This document shows, one piece after another, positions 25,323 to 33,133 of a stretch of DNA of 64,000 nucleotides. This stretch comes from Pedobacter chitinilyticus (GTDB lineage: Bacteria > Bacteroidota > Bacteroidia > Sphingobacteriales > Sphingobacteriaceae), in assembly GCF_003313385.1 (NCBI RefSeq), contig NZ_QMHN01000005.1:396799-460798 (forward strand). Direction: 5' to 3'. A model generated the notes under the pieces. That model ran no database searches and was not told the origin of the DNA. It saw nothing but the letters and a program-made list of their open reading frames with translations. Made by a program: the position numbers and the translations under genes. Every line of letters starts with the position of its first letter. Position 1 is the stretch's first letter.

Positions 25323-26783
25323 ATGATACAAGAGTTACAGTTATACAATACACTTACCCGTAAAAAGGAAGTTTTTGCACCCTTAAATGCACCACACGTA
25401 GGAATGTATGTTTGTGGACCAACCGTTTACAATGATGTGCATTTGGGTAACTGTCGTACTTTTATCTCTTTCGATTTGATTTTTCGTTACCTAAGCCACA
25501 GCGGGTACAAGGTGCGTTATGTACGTAATATTACTGATGCTGGACACTTGGAAGGTGACAGGGACGAAGGAGATGATAAATTTGCAAAACGTGCAAAATT
25601 GGAGCAGTTGGAACCCATGGAAATTGTACAAAAGTACACTTTGGGTTTCCACGATGTGATGAGAATGTTCAATACCTTGCCGCCAAGCATTGAGCCTACC
25701 GCTACAGGACATATTATTGAGCAAATTGAAATGGTAAAAGCCATTTTGGCGAATGGTTATGCCTACGAAATAGATGGTACGGTTTATTTTGATGTAGAGA
25801 AATACAGCCAAAAATACAATTACACGATTTTAACTAACCGCAAGTTAGAAGAACTGTTGGAAAATACTCGCGAACTAAGTGGCCAAAATGATAAAAAAGG
25901 CCGTTTGGATTTTGCCCTTTGGATAAAAGCTAAGCCTGAAACATTAATGCAATGGCAGTCGCCTTGGGGAATGGGGTTTCCAGGTTGGCATATCGAATGT
26001 TCAGCCATGAGTGCTAAATATTTGGGCAACGAGTTTGATATTCACGGTGGTGGAATGGACTTAGCGGCGACGCACCATACCAATGAGATTGCACAATCAG
26101 AAGCGTGTTCAAGTCACCAACCCGCTAAATATTGGATGCACACCAACATGTTAACCGTTAACGGTACACGCATGTCTAAATCGGCAGGCAATGGTTTCTT
26201 GCCACAGGAACTTTTTACAGGTAACCATCCTTTATTACGTAAGGGTTATAGTCCTATGACGGTAAAGTTTTTTATGTTACAGGCACATTACCGTAGCACA
26301 CTAGATTTTAGCAATGATGCTTTGGATGCTTCCGAAAAAGGTTTCAGAAGATTGATGAATGCTGTTGCTTTACTGCCAAAATTGACGGCTTCGGCAGAAG
26401 GAAACATTGCTATTGCACCAATTAGAGAAAAATGTGTGAATGCAATGAATGATGATTTCAATAGCCCAGTAGCTATTGCCGAATTATTTGAAGCGGCTCG
26501 CATCATCAATACCATTTATGATGGTAGTGCAAAAATCACTGCAGCTGAATTGGAAGAACTGAAAACGTTAATGAACGATTTCGTATTCGATATTTTTGGC
26601 CTGAAAGACGAGGAAAGCAGCAATACAGATATGAATGAAGTACTCGAAATGATTATCGCTCTGCGTAAAGAAGCCAAGGAAAATAAGGATTACGCTACGT
26701 CGGATTCTATTCGTATTGGACTACAAAATATAGGTATACAATTAAAAGACAGTAAAGAAGGTACTACTTGGAGCAAAATATAG
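25323..26783 (+). CDS. cysS: Cysteinyl-tRNA synthetase
   Basis: A 486-residue class I synthetase that charges tRNA-Cys. The HIGH-like motif is VHLGN, and KMSKS appears as RMSKSAGN. Zinc ligands Cys in CGPTVYN, Cys in ECSAMS and His/Glu in THHTNEIAQSE are in place. The C-terminal helical tRNA-binding part is normal. It probably has its own promoter immediately before the ATG. Confidence 0.97.
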   Translation: MIQELQLYNTLTRKKEVFAPLNAPHVGMYVCGPTVYNDVHLGNCRTFISFDLIFRYLSHSGYKVRYVRNITDAGHLEGDRDEGDDKFAKRAKLEQLEPMEIVQKYTLGFHDVMRMFNTLPPSIEPTATGHIIEQIEMVKAILANGYAYEIDGTVYFDVEKYSQKYNYTILTNRKLEELLENTRELSGQNDKKGRLDFALWIKAKPETLMQWQSPWGMGFPGWHIECSAMSAKYLGNEFDIHGGGMDLAATHHTNEIAQSEACSSHQPAKYWMHTNMLTVNGTRMSKSAGNGFLPQELFTGNHPLLRKGYSPMTVKFFMLQAHYRSTLDFSNDALDASEKGFRRLMNAVALLPKLTASAEGNIAIAPIREKCVNAMNDDFNSPVAIAELFEAARIINTIYDGSAKITAAELEELKTLMNDFVFDIFGLKDEESSNTDMNEVLEMIIALRKEAKENKDYATSDSIRIGLQNIGIQLKDSKEGTTWSKI

Positions 26784-26823
26784 TTGAACCGTCATTGATA
26801 TTCATCGCAATTCAAGAAATAGA

Positions 26824-27813
26824 ATGAAAGTAAATCAAATATTGGTAGTATCATTTTTGACATTGGTTGGTTTTCAATCTTGCCAGGAAAATAAACCTGC
26901 AGATACAGAAACAACAGTGGAGCAGGTTCAATTAACCTCACCAGCATTTAATGCGGATAGCGCCTACGCTTATACCAAAGCACAGGTTGATTTTGGTCCA
27001 CGTATTCCATCCACTCCCGCTCATGCAAAGTGTGCCGAGTATTTGGTGGCTAAGCTAAAATCTTTCGGTGGCCAGGTAACCGTTCAACAAGCACCTGCAA
27101 AAACTTACGACGGTAAAACGCACCAATTAAAAAATATCATTGCCGCTTTTTATCCAGAAAAAACCCAAAGAGTTTTAATTACGGCTCACTGGGATGCTCG
27201 TCCTTTTTCAGACCAAGATCCTGATGAGAACATGAAGGATAAAGCATTTGAAGCCGCTAATGATGGGGCAAGTGGTGTAGCGGTAATTTTGGAGATGGCC
27301 CGTCAAATTAAGGAAAAGCAACCCGAAGTAGGGGTTGATTTTATTTTGTGGGATATTGAAGATTACGGCAGTGCCAATGATCAAACTCCTAATGAAACTA
27401 CTTGGTGCATTGGTTCGCAATACTGGGCTAAAAACCCGCATGTAAAAGGTTACAAGCCGTTATATGCCATTAACTTGGATATGGTTGGGGGTAGTAATGC
27501 ACAATTTACGCAAGACGAGCTTTCTAGAAAGTACGCCCCGAACGTAGTGAATAAAGTATGGAATATTGCTGGCGAAATTGGCTATGGGAACTATTTCATC
27601 AATGTAAGTTCTGGCAGTTTGGTCGACGACCATTTTTGGATTAACCAAGCGGGTATTCCAGCTATTGATGTGATTCACTATTCAGATGCAGCAGGTTTTT
27701 ATAGCAATTGGCACACCCAGTTGGATAACCTGAACAACATTGATAGGAATACCTTGAAAGCTGTGGGACAAACTATGTTGGAAACCATTTACAGAGAAAA
27801 ACCATCTGCTTAA
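26824..27813 (+). CDS. M28-fold lipoprotein, probable type II glutaminyl-peptide cyclotransferase
   Basis: A 329-residue lipoprotein (lipobox GFQSC, Cys20). The M28 fold has AHWDARPF (122-124), NDGASG (Asp147), LWDIEDYG (Glu179), NLDMVGG and WHTQLDNL (His297). As I recall, the TWCIGSQYWA, LDMVGG, DDHFWINQAGIPAIDVI and IDRNTLKAVGQTML stretches are hallmarks of bacterial type II glutaminyl cyclases such as the Porphyromonas enzyme. It would turn N-terminal Gln of exported proteins into pyroglutamate in the periplasm. An aminopeptidase is the alternative. The abundance of Ala|Gln signal cleavage sites in the window supports the cyclase reading. Confidence 0.8.
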   Translation: MKVNQILVVSFLTLVGFQSCQENKPADTETTVEQVQLTSPAFNADSAYAYTKAQVDFGPRIPSTPAHAKCAEYLVAKLKSFGGQVTVQQAPAKTYDGKTHQLKNIIAAFYPEKTQRVLITAHWDARPFSDQDPDENMKDKAFEAANDGASGVAVILEMARQIKEKQPEVGVDFILWDIEDYGSANDQTPNETTWCIGSQYWAKNPHVKGYKPLYAINLDMVGGSNAQFTQDELSRKYAPNVVNKVWNIAGEIGYGNYFINVSSGSLVDDHFWINQAGIPAIDVIHYSDAAGFYSNWHTQLDNLNNIDRNTLKAVGQTMLETIYREKPSA

Positions 27814-27931
27814 CCATCTCTTTAAACCTTAACTCTGCCTTTTGACTCGTCAAAATGTGCAATTGTTAATTACTTTTTTGCCAACTAATTCATTCAACAT
27901 TTAAATTCGCACACTACAATAATAAATTGTT

Positions 27932-28792
27932 ATGAGAAAAATATATCTGTCAGTTTTAGCCCTAGCCATAGGTGCCAATGTATATGCACAAAAATCGGAT
28001 GGCACCGTAAAATCTTTAGTTAATGCAGAAAAGTCTTTTGCACAAAAAGCAGCCAAAGATGGTGTAAATGCCGCTTTCATAGAGTTTGCTGCTCCTGATG
28101 CCATTGTGTTTCGCCCAAATCCAGTTAACGCTAAAAAGTTTTATGCTACCGCGGTAGACACTAAAAATTTGACTTGGGAACCTAACTACGCCCGCTTATC
28201 AAAAAGTAGAGATTGGGGTTTTACTTCTGGAACCTATGTAGCAGGTACCGATAAAAAAACTTATGGACATTACCTTTCAGTTTGGAGAGGCAAAGATGGT
28301 AATTGGGAATTTGTGATTGACTTAGGTGCTGAAGCCATGAAGCCAATTAAAGGTAAAGAACCTAAAAACACTTTTGTGGAACCAACAGGTACTCACAGTC
28401 CTAAATTTGCTACCTCAAAAGACTTAAAGGCAGCCACAGAAATTATCAATAATACAGAGAAAACATTAAATACAATGTTAAAAACTCATGGTATTCAAGC
28501 TTTTTCTGGTTTCATTAACCCCGATGCACGTTTAATGTTCCCAGGAACAGATTTGATTATTGGTAAAGATGATATCTTAGCATTTAATAACAGGGTGATT
28601 GATAAAATCAACTTGAAAACTACACAGGCTGATAAAGCTTTGGGAGGTGATTTTGCTTACACTTATGGCATCGCTACCATTGATTATAAAGCTAATCTTC
28701 GTGAAAGCTTTAACTACGTATTTATTTGGGAGCGTCAAGCAGATGCAAACTGGAATATCATTGCCCAAATTTTTACGGTTGCAGAAAGATAG
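27932..28792 (+). CDS. Exported tandem NTF2-like protein
   Basis: A 286-residue protein with a signal peptide ending NVYA|QKS. Two similar alpha+beta units follow (about 28-135 and 160-285). Each opens with an amphipathic helix (NAEKSFAQKAAKDG and NTEKTLNTMLKTHG) and ends in strands with Trp (VWRGKDGNWEFVIDLG and IWERQADANWNIIAQIF). This layout is typical of DUF4440/SnoaL-like NTF2 folds, and it suggests an internal duplication. A ligand or enzyme activity cannot be inferred. Confidence 0.72.
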   Translation: MRKIYLSVLALAIGANVYAQKSDGTVKSLVNAEKSFAQKAAKDGVNAAFIEFAAPDAIVFRPNPVNAKKFYATAVDTKNLTWEPNYARLSKSRDWGFTSGTYVAGTDKKTYGHYLSVWRGKDGNWEFVIDLGAEAMKPIKGKEPKNTFVEPTGTHSPKFATSKDLKAATEIINNTEKTLNTMLKTHGIQAFSGFINPDARLMFPGTDLIIGKDDILAFNNRVIDKINLKTTQADKALGGDFAYTYGIATIDYKANLRESFNYVFIWERQADANWNIIAQIFTVAER

Positions 28793-28820
28793 TTTTTAAA
28801 CCAAATATCAAATATAAACC

Positions 28821-28854
28821 AAGGATTTTAACGATAAGTTGAAGTCCTTTTTTT
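28821..28854 (+). terminator. Terminator after the NTF2-like gene
   Basis: The 8-base stem AAGGATTT/AAGTCCTT (one G-T pair) has a 13-base loop and is followed by seven Ts. Confidence 0.7.
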
Positions 28855-28861
28855 GTTTTAA

Positions 28862-28896
28862 GGGATTGAGACTGCTTCGTACCTCGCAGTGACGAC
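28862..28896. repeat. GTCATTGCGAG-type repeat, half copy
   Basis: GAGACTGCTTCGTACCTCGC followed by AGTGACG corresponds to the right arm of the palindromic repeats at 10584-10692 and 29973-30028. No complementary left arm is present. Confidence 0.6.
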
Positions 28897-29050
28897 ATTA
28901 TTCCCGTCTTTGCCAGGTAACAGCCTGTACCGATTATTCGGAGAGGCAACCTCAGAGTTATAATATTTTGATTGAAAATTAACGGTTTCTTAAGCCGAAA
29001 AACTTTATACTTGCAATTCTCCGAAGGTTTAGCCGTTAACTAAATATCAC

Positions 29051-29941
29051 ATGAAGAAAATCACATTTCCCATTTTATTTTTCCTATTTACACTTACTAC
29101 TGTTGTACAAGCACAAAAAAAGGTAACCTTTGAAATACAAGGTAACCGTGGTGCAAGGGGGCTAATGCCCGAAAATACTGTCCCATCTATGATAAAAGCA
29201 TTGGAGAGTGGTGCAACGACACTAAAAATGGAAGTGGTGATTTCAAAAGATAAACAAGCGGTAGTGTCGCAGGAACCCTATTTTAACCATGTGATCAGCA
29301 CCTCGCCAACTGGTGAAGAAATTACGCTTAAGAACGAGAAGAAGTTTAATATCTACAAAATGGACTACGAGGACGTGAAACAGTTTGACGTAGGTTCTAA
29401 ACCACATCCTCGCTTTCCACATCAAGAAAAATTCAGGGTTGAAAAACCACTTTTGTCAGATTTGATTGATAAGGTTGAGTTTTTCGTGGCTAAAAGGAAA
29501 ATGGCCAAACCCCATTATAACATCGAAACTAAACTGATCAGAAAAGGTGACGGTGAATTTCAGCCAAGTCCCGAAGAATTTGTAGAGCTGATTATGGCGG
29601 TGGTAAAAGCCAAAAAGTTAGAAAAAAGAGTGACCATTCATTCCTTTGACATCCGAAGTTTGCAATATGTTCACGAAAAATACCCTGAAATACCAACGTC
29701 ACTAGGCATAGATGAGAAAGAAGATTTTGAAAATAACATCAAAGCGCTAGGTTTTACACCCACCATTTATAGCCCCTATTTACCATTGGTAGGCAAAGGC
29801 TTGGTAGATAAATGTCACGCTGCGGGTGTAAAAATTATTCCCTGGACGGTGAATACGGTTAAAGATATGCAGTACCTTAAAAATCTAGGAGTAGATGGTA
29901 TTGTTACCGATTATCCAGACTTAATGACGGGAAATAAATAG
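29051..29941 (+). CDS. GDPD-fold exported protein with degraded active site
   Basis: A 296-residue protein with a signal peptide ending VVQA|QKK and an otherwise complete glycerophosphodiester phosphodiesterase fold (GLMPENT, YNIETKL, TIHSFD, IPWTVNT, GIVTDYP). Key positions differ from active enzymes: the HRG motif is NRG (Asn32), LELDV is LKMEV (Lys59, Glu61), and the second catalytic His is Gln74 in SQEP. Both catalytic His and at least one metal carboxylate are lost, so it is probably catalytically dead or has a changed reaction. It may act as a binding or scaffold protein. A TATACTTG near-match promoter lies upstream. Confidence 0.82.
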   Translation: MKKITFPILFFLFTLTTVVQAQKKVTFEIQGNRGARGLMPENTVPSMIKALESGATTLKMEVVISKDKQAVVSQEPYFNHVISTSPTGEEITLKNEKKFNIYKMDYEDVKQFDVGSKPHPRFPHQEKFRVEKPLLSDLIDKVEFFVAKRKMAKPHYNIETKLIRKGDGEFQPSPEEFVELIMAVVKAKKLEKRVTIHSFDIRSLQYVHEKYPEIPTSLGIDEKEDFENNIKALGFTPTIYSPYLPLVGKGLVDKCHAAGVKIIPWTVNTVKDMQYLKNLGVDGIVTDYPDLMTGNK

Positions 29942-29972
29942 AGGTTTAATTTTGTCTATTGATGATTAAGAT

Positions 29973-30028
29973 CGTCATTGCGAGAAGAGATGATCTAACT
30001 TTAAGATGCTTTGTACCTCGCAATGACG
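29973..30028. repeat. GTCATTGCGAG-type palindromic repeat, short full copy
   Basis: CGTCATTGCGAG (29973-29984) and its perfect complement (30017-30028) flank a 32-base centre. It sits between two convergent genes, where it could also act as a bidirectional transcription block. Confidence 0.8.
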
Positions 30029-30039
30029 TGACGCCCTAT

Positions 30040-30249
30040 TTAAATTTTTTCGGCTTTAAAACCAATCTTTTGTAGTGATTTGACAAGGTCTGCCTCATCA
30101 AGTTCACTACTATTAATTGTTAAAATTTTATCTGGATTGGTAGTGTCTACCTCCCAATTTTGGATGTTTTCTTGTGCGTCAAGTACAGGTGTAACTTTAG
30201 CTACACAAGCACTGCAATTAATGGTTGTTTTAAATTTTAAAGTATTCAT
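30040..30249 (-). CDS. Heavy-metal-associated (HMA) copper chaperone
   Basis: A 69-residue ferredoxin-like HMA domain with the metal-binding pair in NCSACVAKV (CxxC, about 12-15) and a KIGFKAEKI end. It would hand copper(I) to or from CopA. It lies 48 bases downstream of copA on the same strand, so the two form a copper unit. Confidence 0.85.
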   Translation of the reverse strand: MNTLKFKTTINCSACVAKVTPVLDAQENIQNWEVDTTNPDKILTINSSELDEADLVKSLQKIGFKAEKI

Positions 30250-30297
30250 CTGATATCAATTAATTTGTTTCTAAATATTAGAGCGTTGAATTTAGGC

Positions 30298-32721
30298 TTA
30301 GATTTTTTTCCATTTTAAACGGAGGCTATTGGCCACCACACTTACCGAACTAAAAGCCATTGCTGCACCAGCCCACATGGGATCAAGTAAAAACCCGTTA
30401 ATAGGAAATAATGCTCCTGCTGCTATTGGAATGCCAATCACATTGTAGATAAAGGCCCAAAATAGGTTTTGCTTAATCGCATTTACGGTATATTTTGATA
30501 AATGTATCGCATCAGGGATTTTGGAAAGATCAGACGAAATAATGGTCATTTTAGCCACATCCATAGCAATGTCACTTCCTTTTCCCATGGCAATGCTCAC
30601 ATCTGCCTGTGCAAGAGCATTACTGTCGTTAATGCCATCACCAACCATTGCCACCACTTTGCCTTCCTGTTGCAGTTTTTTGGTGAATTTTCCTTTATCC
30701 GCAGGGAGCACATTGGCATAAAATTCATCAATGCCTAGCGTGGTAGCTACTGCTTTTGCTGTCTGTTCGTTGTCGCCAGTAAGCATGTAAACCTTAATGC
30801 CATCTTTTTGTAATTCTCTTATGGCTTCTTGCGAAGTTGCTTTAATCTGGTCGGCAATGGCAACAATGGCTAATAAAGTGGTTTCATTACAAAAGAAAAC
30901 CACGGTTTGGGCATTTTTCAGTTGCGTTACCGCCCATCGTTTAGCTTCGTCGGGAATGCTAACGTTTCTTTCTTTTGCCAATAACTCGTTTCCTATGAAA
31001 TAGGTATGATGATCGTATTTGCCTTCAATGCCTTGCCCGCTAATGTTTTCAATGGTAAGCTCATTTAAAAAATTCGCGTTAGTAGACAAGTGTTCCGTAA
31101 TGGCATCAGCCAAAGGGTGTTCAGAGGATTTTTCAATACTATAGAGAATATCCTGATGAAGGGATTTGAAGTCTGCAAACCATTCAATGGCCGTAACTTT
31201 TGGTTTTCCTTCAGTAATGGTTCCTGTTTTATCTAAAATAATGGCATTTACTTTTTTGGCCAGTTCTAAACTTTCAGCATCCTTAATTAAAATCCCTTGT
31301 TCAGCCCCTTTTCCTACACCAACCATAATGGCGGTAGGAGTGGCAAGGCCTAAAGCACACGGACAGGCAATGACCAACACCGTTACGAAAGCAACAATAC
31401 CTGGCGCCAATCCGTTTTCGCCGCCGAAAACTACCCAAAGCAATAAGCTTAAAACAGCAATACCAATCACAACAGGTACAAAAATGGACGCAATTTTATC
31501 GACTAGTTTTTGTACGGGAGCTTTACTGCCTTGGGCATCTTCCACCATTTTAATGATGTGTGCTAAAACGGTATCACTACCTACTTTATCGGCCTTAAAC
31601 TGAAAACTTCCTTTTTGATTAATCGTGCCTGCAAATACAGTGCTTTCTGCGGTTTTAGCAACGGGAATAGGTTCACCGCTGATCATACTTTCATCTACAT
31701 ACGAGCTGCCGTTAACTACCGTGCCATCTACGGCTACACGTTCTCCAGGTTTCACCAACAATACATCGCCAACTTTTACGCTGCCAATGGCAATTTGCAT
31801 TTGATGTCCACCTTCATGCACAATGGTTACGTGTTTTGGTTGTAGACCCATCAGTTTTTTAATGGCTGAAGAAGTGTTGCCCTTTGCCTTTTCTTCCAGC
31901 AGTTTGCCTAGCAAGATAAAAGCGATTACAATTCCAGCCGCCTCAAAATAGACATGGGAGTGAATGCCAAAGCTGTGCATTAAATTAGGAAACAATGTAA
32001 TCAGAACGCTATAAATGTAGGCGGTTCCAGTACTAATGGCCACTAAGGTATCCATATTGGCAGAACGATGTTTGGCTTGTTTCCAAGCACCTACAAAAAA
32101 CCGCCTACCAAAAACCAGTAACATAGGAGTTGATAACACCCACATGATGTAATTGGCGTAAGGCATGTCCATAAAAAACATCCCGATAACGAAAAGAGGG
32201 ACAGCTAATATTAGTGCACTAATCGCTTTTTTCCTTAGTTTTTGATATTGGTTAGCCTTAATCTCGTTCAATGATTCTTTGGCTTCGTTGCCGTCTTCTA
32301 TGAGCAGGTCGTAACCGCCTTCCTGTAACGCTTGTTTCAATGCTTGTGCAGTTACCAAGCTAGGGATGTATTCTATTTTTGCAGAAGTATTGGCATAATT
32401 GACTTCGGCTTTGACCACCCCAACCTGACCATTTAAAATGGCTTCTGTATTGGCAGCGCAAGAAGCGCAAGACATATCGGTAACAGGAAAAGTTTGTTTC
32501 ACGGTAGTGACATCATAGCCTAAATCCCTAATCTGTTTTACGGCCTCCTGAACGGCTTCTTCTGGATATTTTTTCGCAGTAATAACAGCTCTTTGGTTAT
32601 TGAGCTCTACCTGATGCGTATTGATTTCTTTAACGTTTTCAAGTCCTTTGTCAACAATCAAAGCGCAATGTTCGCTCTCCACATTTTCCAATGGAATATA
32701 TATAGCATCTGTCATTTTCAT
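30298..32721 (-). CDS. copA: Copper-translocating P1B-type ATPase
   Basis: An 807-residue copper(I) exporter in the inner membrane. There are two N-terminal HMA-like domains. The first (about 1-75) lacks CxxC and keeps only His18-Cys19; the second has CASC at 85-88. Eight membrane helices follow, with the CPC motif (ACPCALGLATP), the DKTGT phosphorylation site, the SSEHPLA motif and GDGINDSNAL. Expression starts from a good promoter at 32741-32768. A CTAAT-N5-ATTAG inverted repeat overlaps its -7 box and could be an operator. Confidence 0.93.
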   Translation of the reverse strand: MKMTDAIYIPLENVESEHCALIVDKGLENVKEINTHQVELNNQRAVITAKKYPEEAVQEAVKQIRDLGYDVTTVKQTFPVTDMSCASCAANTEAILNGQVGVVKAEVNYANTSAKIEYIPSLVTAQALKQALQEGGYDLLIEDGNEAKESLNEIKANQYQKLRKKAISALILAVPLFVIGMFFMDMPYANYIMWVLSTPMLLVFGRRFFVGAWKQAKHRSANMDTLVAISTGTAYIYSVLITLFPNLMHSFGIHSHVYFEAAGIVIAFILLGKLLEEKAKGNTSSAIKKLMGLQPKHVTIVHEGGHQMQIAIGSVKVGDVLLVKPGERVAVDGTVVNGSSYVDESMISGEPIPVAKTAESTVFAGTINQKGSFQFKADKVGSDTVLAHIIKMVEDAQGSKAPVQKLVDKIASIFVPVVIGIAVLSLLLWVVFGGENGLAPGIVAFVTVLVIACPCALGLATPTAIMVGVGKGAEQGILIKDAESLELAKKVNAIILDKTGTITEGKPKVTAIEWFADFKSLHQDILYSIEKSSEHPLADAITEHLSTNANFLNELTIENISGQGIEGKYDHHTYFIGNELLAKERNVSIPDEAKRWAVTQLKNAQTVVFFCNETTLLAIVAIADQIKATSQEAIRELQKDGIKVYMLTGDNEQTAKAVATTLGIDEFYANVLPADKGKFTKKLQQEGKVVAMVGDGINDSNALAQADVSIAMGKGSDIAMDVAKMTIISSDLSKIPDAIHLSKYTVNAIKQNLFWAFIYNVIGIPIAAGALFPINGFLLDPMWAGAAMAFSSVSVVANSLRLKWKKI

Positions 32722-32740
32722 CTTTCAAAAATTTCTAATA

Positions 32741-32768
32741 CAAAATTAGGGAGGGCGAAGAGCTTCAA
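32741..32768 (-). promoter_or_regulatory. Promoter of copA
   Basis: On the minus strand TTG (32768-32766) is followed after 17 bases by TAATTTTG (32748-32741). The inverted repeat CTAAT/ATTAG overlaps the -7 box and is a candidate site for a copper-responsive repressor. Confidence 0.65.
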
Positions 32769-32847
32769 TGTTATAGGATTTTAATAATCTATTACATCAT
32801 TTTCTTTTTTGTGGCAGAAATTTAATATAAAATTAACATTATACCGA

Positions 32848-32878
32848 TTTGGTTTTTGGTTCATTTATTTTATATTTG
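32848..32878 (+). promoter_or_regulatory. Promoter of the small ORF at 32890
   Basis: TTTG at 32848-32851, a 19-base spacer and TATATTTG at 32871-32878 form one of the best consensus promoters in the window. Confidence 0.68.
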
Positions 32879-32889
32879 TAAATATAGAA

Positions 32890-33009
32890 ATGGAATTTAT
32901 GAGTCAAGAAGTGTTAGAGATTTCAGTGATGGTAGACGAGCAGTTTGATGTGAATTTTAATCTTGCAGACGGTATTTTGGGAGTAATTCTAAGCATTTTT
33001 GAAGGTTAA
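32890..33009 (+). CDS. Possible 39-residue microprotein
   Basis: The frame starts ATG 32890 (a second ATG at 32899 gives 36 residues), 11 bases after a strong promoter. The peptide is acidic (about eight Asp/Glu, no Lys or Arg) and ends in a hydrophobic, amphipathic LADGILGVILSIFEG segment. I recognise no family. It could be a real small protein, or the promoter may drive a short RNA that leads into rlmD, 124 bases on. Confidence 0.42.
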   Translation: MEFMSQEVLEISVMVDEQFDVNFNLADGILGVILSIFEG

Positions 33010-33120
33010 ACCACATCATTGAGTTCGATTTTAACCATGCGGGCAGCCCTGCCTGTACGACATTCCTGTGCCTAATTTATCCGTAGTTATCTTTTGATTT
33101 AACTCACTAAAGACTTTCCG

Positions 33121-33128
33121 TATATTTG
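33121..33128 (+). promoter_or_regulatory. -7 box five bases before the rlmD start
   Basis: TATATTTG ends five bases before ATG 33134. TTTG at 33093-33096 is 24 bases upstream, slightly beyond the usual spacing. A leaderless or very short-leader transcript is expected. Confidence 0.58.
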
Positions 33129-33133
33129 CAGCA

